Source: Wenjunlia tyrosinilytica
GTDB taxonomy: Bacteria; Actinomycetota; Actinomycetes; Streptomycetales; Streptomycetaceae
Direction of reading: 5' to 3'
Assembly (NCBI RefSeq): GCF_014646055.1
Contig: NZ_BMMS01000012.1
Coordinates: 1 to 64,000, forward strand
Length of the DNA stretch: 64,000 bases
Below, piece by piece: positions 61,493 through 64,000 of the stretch. The notes beneath the pieces were generated by a model. It was not told the origin of the DNA. It saw only the letters and a program-made list of their open reading frames with translations, and did no database searches. Both the position numbers and the translations under genes were made by a program. Position 1 is the first letter of the stretch. Each line of letters begins with the position of its first letter.

Positions 61493-62788
61493 ATGAGCCA
61501 GGACTCCATGACCGGTATTGCACCGGATGGTGCGGTTGCGACTCCCCGCCCCGTGACATCAGCGATCGGCGCCGCGGGCCGGAAACTCTCCGCGCGCCGC
61601 CGCCGCGAAGTCGTAGCGGTGATGTTGTTCAGCGGCGGACCGATCTTCGAAAGCTCCATTCCCCTGTCCGTCTTCGGCGTGGACCGCCAGGACGCGGGGG
61701 TGCCCCGCTACCGGCTTTTGGTGTGCGCGGGCGAGGAGGGAGCGCTGCGCACGACGGGCGGCCTGGAGCTGACCGCACCGCACGGACTGGACGCAATCGC
61801 ACGGGCGGGGACGGTCGTCGTCCCCGCCTGGCGCTCCATCTCCCAGGCGCCGCCGGCGGACGCGCTCAACGCGCTGCGGCGCGCGCACGAGGAAGGGGCA
61901 CGGATCATCGGGCTGTGCACGGGCGCTTTCGTGCTGGCGGCCGCGGGGCTGCTCGACGGGCGCCCGGCCACGACGCACTGGATGTACGCGCCCACGCTGG
62001 CCAAGCGCTACCCGACGGTCCATGTGGACCCGCGTGAGCTCTTCGTGGACGACGGGGACGTGCTCACCAGCGCCGGCACGGCGGCGGGAATCGACCTGTG
62101 CCTGCACGTGGTGCGCACCGACCACGGCGCCGACGTCGCCAGCGCGCTGGCCCGCCGCCTGGTCGTGCCACCGCGCAGACCGGGCGCGCAGGACCGCTAC
62201 CTCGACAGGTCTTTACCGGAGGAGATCGGCGGCGACCCGCTCGCGGAGGTCGTGGCGTGGGCGCTCGAGCACATCAACGAACAGTTCGACGTCGAGACCC
62301 TCGCCGCCCGTGCCTACATGAGCCGCCGCACGTTCGACCGGCGGTTCCGGACGCTGACCGGGAGCGCACCTCTGCAGTGGCTGATCACGCAGCGGGTCCT
62401 CCAGGCCCAGCGGCTTCTGGAGACCTCCGACTACTCCGTGGACGAGGTCGCCCAGCGCTGCGGCTTCCGCTCCCCGGTGGCGCTGCGCGGGCACTTCCGC
62501 CGCCAGCTGGGGGCCTCCCCCGCCTCCTACCGTGCCTCGTACCGGGCGCGGCGGGGCCAGGAGGAGGCCGTGGAGGCCGCGGCCGAGCCGAAGCCGCCGA
62601 TGGACATGTACTCGTCCAAGCTGCCGGAACAGCACTCCCGCGCGGACTCTCTCGGGCGGCCGGACGCACAGGAAGGAGGACGGCAGCGGGCACGGGTCGA
62701 GCAGTCTCCGGTCCAGGCGCGCGCGGCGACGGGTCGGCCCACTCGTGGGCCCATAGTGCCTGGACAGCGTGATCGCGCCGTAGGGTGA
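61493..62788 (+). CDS. adpA: AdpA, AraC-family developmental master regulator
   Basis: Encodes 431 residues from the ATG at 61493. A DJ-1/PfpI-like dimerisation domain (about 35-210, VMLFSGGPIFESSIPLSVFG; GLCTGAFVLAAAGLLDG) is followed by an AraC HTH domain (about 250-345, YMSRRTFDRRFRTLTGSAPL; VDEVAQRCGFRSPVALRGHF). Codon 241 is TTA (62213-62215), in the linker between the domains, the conserved position that makes adpA depend on the bldA tRNA. The following gene is ornA, as in other Streptomyces. It controls aerial growth and secondary metabolism. The C-terminal tail is Gln/Arg-rich and disordered. Confidence 0.96.
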   Translation: MSQDSMTGIAPDGAVATPRPVTSAIGAAGRKLSARRRREVVAVMLFSGGPIFESSIPLSVFGVDRQDAGVPRYRLLVCAGEEGALRTTGGLELTAPHGLDAIARAGTVVVPAWRSISQAPPADALNALRRAHEEGARIIGLCTGAFVLAAAGLLDGRPATTHWMYAPTLAKRYPTVHVDPRELFVDDGDVLTSAGTAAGIDLCLHVVRTDHGADVASALARRLVVPPRRPGAQDRYLDRSLPEEIGGDPLAEVVAWALEHINEQFDVETLAARAYMSRRTFDRRFRTLTGSAPLQWLITQRVLQAQRLLETSDYSVDEVAQRCGFRSPVALRGHFRRQLGASPASYRASYRARRGQEEAVEAAAEPKPPMDMYSSKLPEQHSRADSLGRPDAQEGGRQRARVEQSPVQARAATGRPTRGPIVPGQRDRAVG

Positions 62789-62793
62789 GACAC

Positions 62794-63420
62794 ATGAACG
62801 ACCGGATGGTCTGGATCGACTGCGAGATGACGGGGCTGTCCCTGCGTGACGACGCCCTGGTGGAGGTGGCCGCACTGGTCACCGACTCCGAGCTGAACGT
62901 GCTCGGCGAAGGGGTGGACATCGTGATCCGCCCGCCCGCCGAGGCCGTGGAGCAGATGCCGGAAGTGGTGCGCGAGATGCACACCGCTTCCGGCCTGCTC
63001 GACGAGCTCGACCAGGGGCTGACCCTGGCCGAGGCCGAGGAGCGGGTGCTGGCGTACATCCGCGAGCACGTGGCGGAGCCGCGCAAGGCCCCCCTGTGCG
63101 GAAATTCGGTGGCCACCGACCGGGGCTTCCTCGCCCGGGACATGCCCGACCTCGAAGGCCACCTGCACTACCGGCTCGTGGACGTCTCCTCGATCAAGGA
63201 GCTGGCCCGCCGCTGGTACCCGAGGGCGTACTACAACAGCCCCGAGAAGAACGGCAATCACCGGGCGCTGGCGGACATCCGCGAGTCGATCGCGGAGCTG
63301 AAGTACTACCGCGAGGCGGTCTTCGTGCCGCAGCCGGGCCCGGACACGGACACCTCGCGCACGATCGCCGCGAAGTACGTGCTGCCGCCCACCCCGACGG
63401 AGTCCTCGACGGCCTCCTGA
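62794..63420 (+). CDS. ornA: Oligoribonuclease
   Basis: Encodes 208 residues from the ATG at 62794, three bases after GGTGAGA and five after the adpA stop. The DEDDh exonuclease motifs are complete: WIDCEMTGL (Asp, Glu), GNSVATDRGFL (Asp) and NGNHRALADIRESI (His, Asp). It degrades 2-5-mer RNA and linear dinucleotides such as pGpG, so it also affects c-di-GMP turnover. Growth and differentiation defects are known for ornA mutants in Streptomyces. It is probably co-transcribed in part with adpA. Confidence 0.97.
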   Translation: MNDRMVWIDCEMTGLSLRDDALVEVAALVTDSELNVLGEGVDIVIRPPAEAVEQMPEVVREMHTASGLLDELDQGLTLAEAEERVLAYIREHVAEPRKAPLCGNSVATDRGFLARDMPDLEGHLHYRLVDVSSIKELARRWYPRAYYNSPEKNGNHRALADIRESIAELKYYREAVFVPQPGPDTDTSRTIAAKYVLPPTPTESSTAS

Positions 63421-63511
63421 GCGGTCGGCGCGCCGCCCGAAAACGTGGCGGCGAGCACCCCCTCGGACCCTGTACACTTTTTCAGGCCGGTGCGAAACAG
63501 CGCCGGTGATG

Positions 63512-63584
63512 GTGGGTGTAGCTCAGTTGGTAGAGCACCTGGTTGTGGTCCAGGTGGCCGCGGGTTCAAGTCCCGTCACTCACC
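63512..63584 (+). tRNA. tRNA-His (GTG)
   Basis: Complete cloverleaf: acceptor GTGGGTG with CACTCAC (one G-T), D arm GCTC...GAGC, anticodon stem CCTGG/CCAGG with loop TTGTGGT (anticodon GTG at 63545-63547), and T arm GCGGG-TTCAAGT-CCCGT. G63511 at position -1 opposite C73 is the identity element of tRNA-His. CCA is not encoded. Confidence 0.97.
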
Positions 63585-63592
63585 CTTTCAGG

Positions 63593-63627
63593 ATCGGGCC
63601 CGGACGGCATCGCCGTCGGGGCCCGAT
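63593..63627 (+). terminator. Terminator-like hairpin after tRNA-His
   Basis: ATCGGGCCCGGACGGC (63593-63608) pairs with GCCGTCGGGGCCCGAT (63612-63627) at 15 of 16 positions, loop ATC. No T-run. Confidence 0.7.
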
Positions 63628-63834
63628 GCGCGCCGGGGGCTCATGGGCATCCCGGGACCGGTGCGGCTTCCCGCACCCGGCGCCCGGTGAGGATGTTTTG
63701 CCCCGGGAGGGTGGGGCTTCCTACCGTGGGCACGGCGCTGTTCCGCGCCCGCCCCTCGAACCGGTGCTCACGCCACCGGACCCCGGAGGGTGAGGGGGAC
63801 CTCGAGTCCTCGGAACGCCGAACCGATTCCTTCG

Positions 63835-64000
63835 CCCTTCCGTCGGCTACGAGCAGGCGCGCGGCCTGCGGGTGCCGGGCCGGAGCGGCCCGCGGGTGCC
63901 GGGCCGGAGCGGTGACGGGCGGTTCCGGGCCAACGCGAGCAAGACGGTCGATGTGCCCGTGGAGCGCCTGTACACCTCGTTCGAGGACGCGGCCGAGCGT
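63835..64000 (+). CDS. Partial gene: DUF4287 tail and START/SRPBCC-like domain, cut by the window end
   Basis: The frame reads SVGYEQARGLR, the end of the DUF4287 motif, then KTVDVPVERLYTSFEDAAER, the start of an AHSA1/START-like domain. The gene continues beyond the window. No start codon with ribosome binding site is visible upstream, and the expected DUF4287 beginning is missing, so the gene may be 5'-truncated or frameshifted. The segment RVPGRSG is duplicated in tandem with its DNA between the two domains. From 63628 to 63834 I see no gene. Confidence 0.45.

Overview
The window reads as actinobacterial, almost certainly Streptomyces chromosomal core DNA. The evidence is very high G+C (a line inside hrpA counts 43 of 60), GTG starts, purine-rich ribosome binding sites, and the gene order glmS - universal stress protein - adpA - ornA with a TTA leucine codon kept in adpA. 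From memory this resembles the citA-to-adpA part of the S. coelicolor core. I ran no database search.

Region 1 (1 to about 5640) is the end of an integrated element. It carries a GntR repressor, a small convergent ORF, an XRE regulator with a helical-repeat tail, a Nudix hydrolase, a broken gene, and a low-G+C two-gene module: a DUF4365-like PD-(D/E)XK nuclease candidate plus an unknown 376-residue protein. The region stops at a 3'-half tRNA-Arg(UCU) fragment (5587-5633) that lacks a 5' half but keeps a terminator, as expected of an att scar. The two-gene module is my best candidate for an undescribed system, probably defence.

Region 2 (5.8-14.8 kb) holds a lone AAA ATPase with a duplicated operator, a TetR-controlled acyl-CoA operon (SDR, saccharopine-dehydrogenase-like protein, AMP ligase, SCP2-type thiolase), and three decayed genes.

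Region 3 (14.9-38 kb) is core and semi-core. It has the HrpA helicase, a small HTH protein, a secreted serine protease, an MmpL transporter with its TetR, a DedA protein, a copper chaperone behind a CsoR-like site, an SDR, citrate synthase, a RecD2 helicase, a sugar-phosphate isomerase-like protein, a lipoprotein, a secreted PQQ-type sugar dehydrogenase, and a Tat-exported GH3 N-acetylhexosaminidase.

Region 4 (38-50 kb) has a fused heterodimeric-type ABC exporter, then a symporter - agmatinase-family - TPP-enzyme operon facing a PucR regulator. That operon suggests guanidino-compound or arginine-transaminase catabolism. A phosphatase-like protein and a Uma2 protein follow.

Region 5 (50-64 kb) has a TetR-controlled leucine/isovalerate-type operon (acyl-CoA carboxylase beta and alpha subunits, HMG-CoA lyase, acyl-CoA dehydrogenase, all translationally coupled or close), a cupin, glmS, a universal stress protein, the developmental regulator adpA with its upstream control region, ornA, tRNA-His, and a cut-off START-domain gene at the right edge.

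A recurring feature is in-frame tandem repeats expanded inside or at the ends of otherwise ordinary enzymes: the AMP ligase, the ABC linker, the biotin carboxylase tail, the DedA tail and the TPP enzyme tail.
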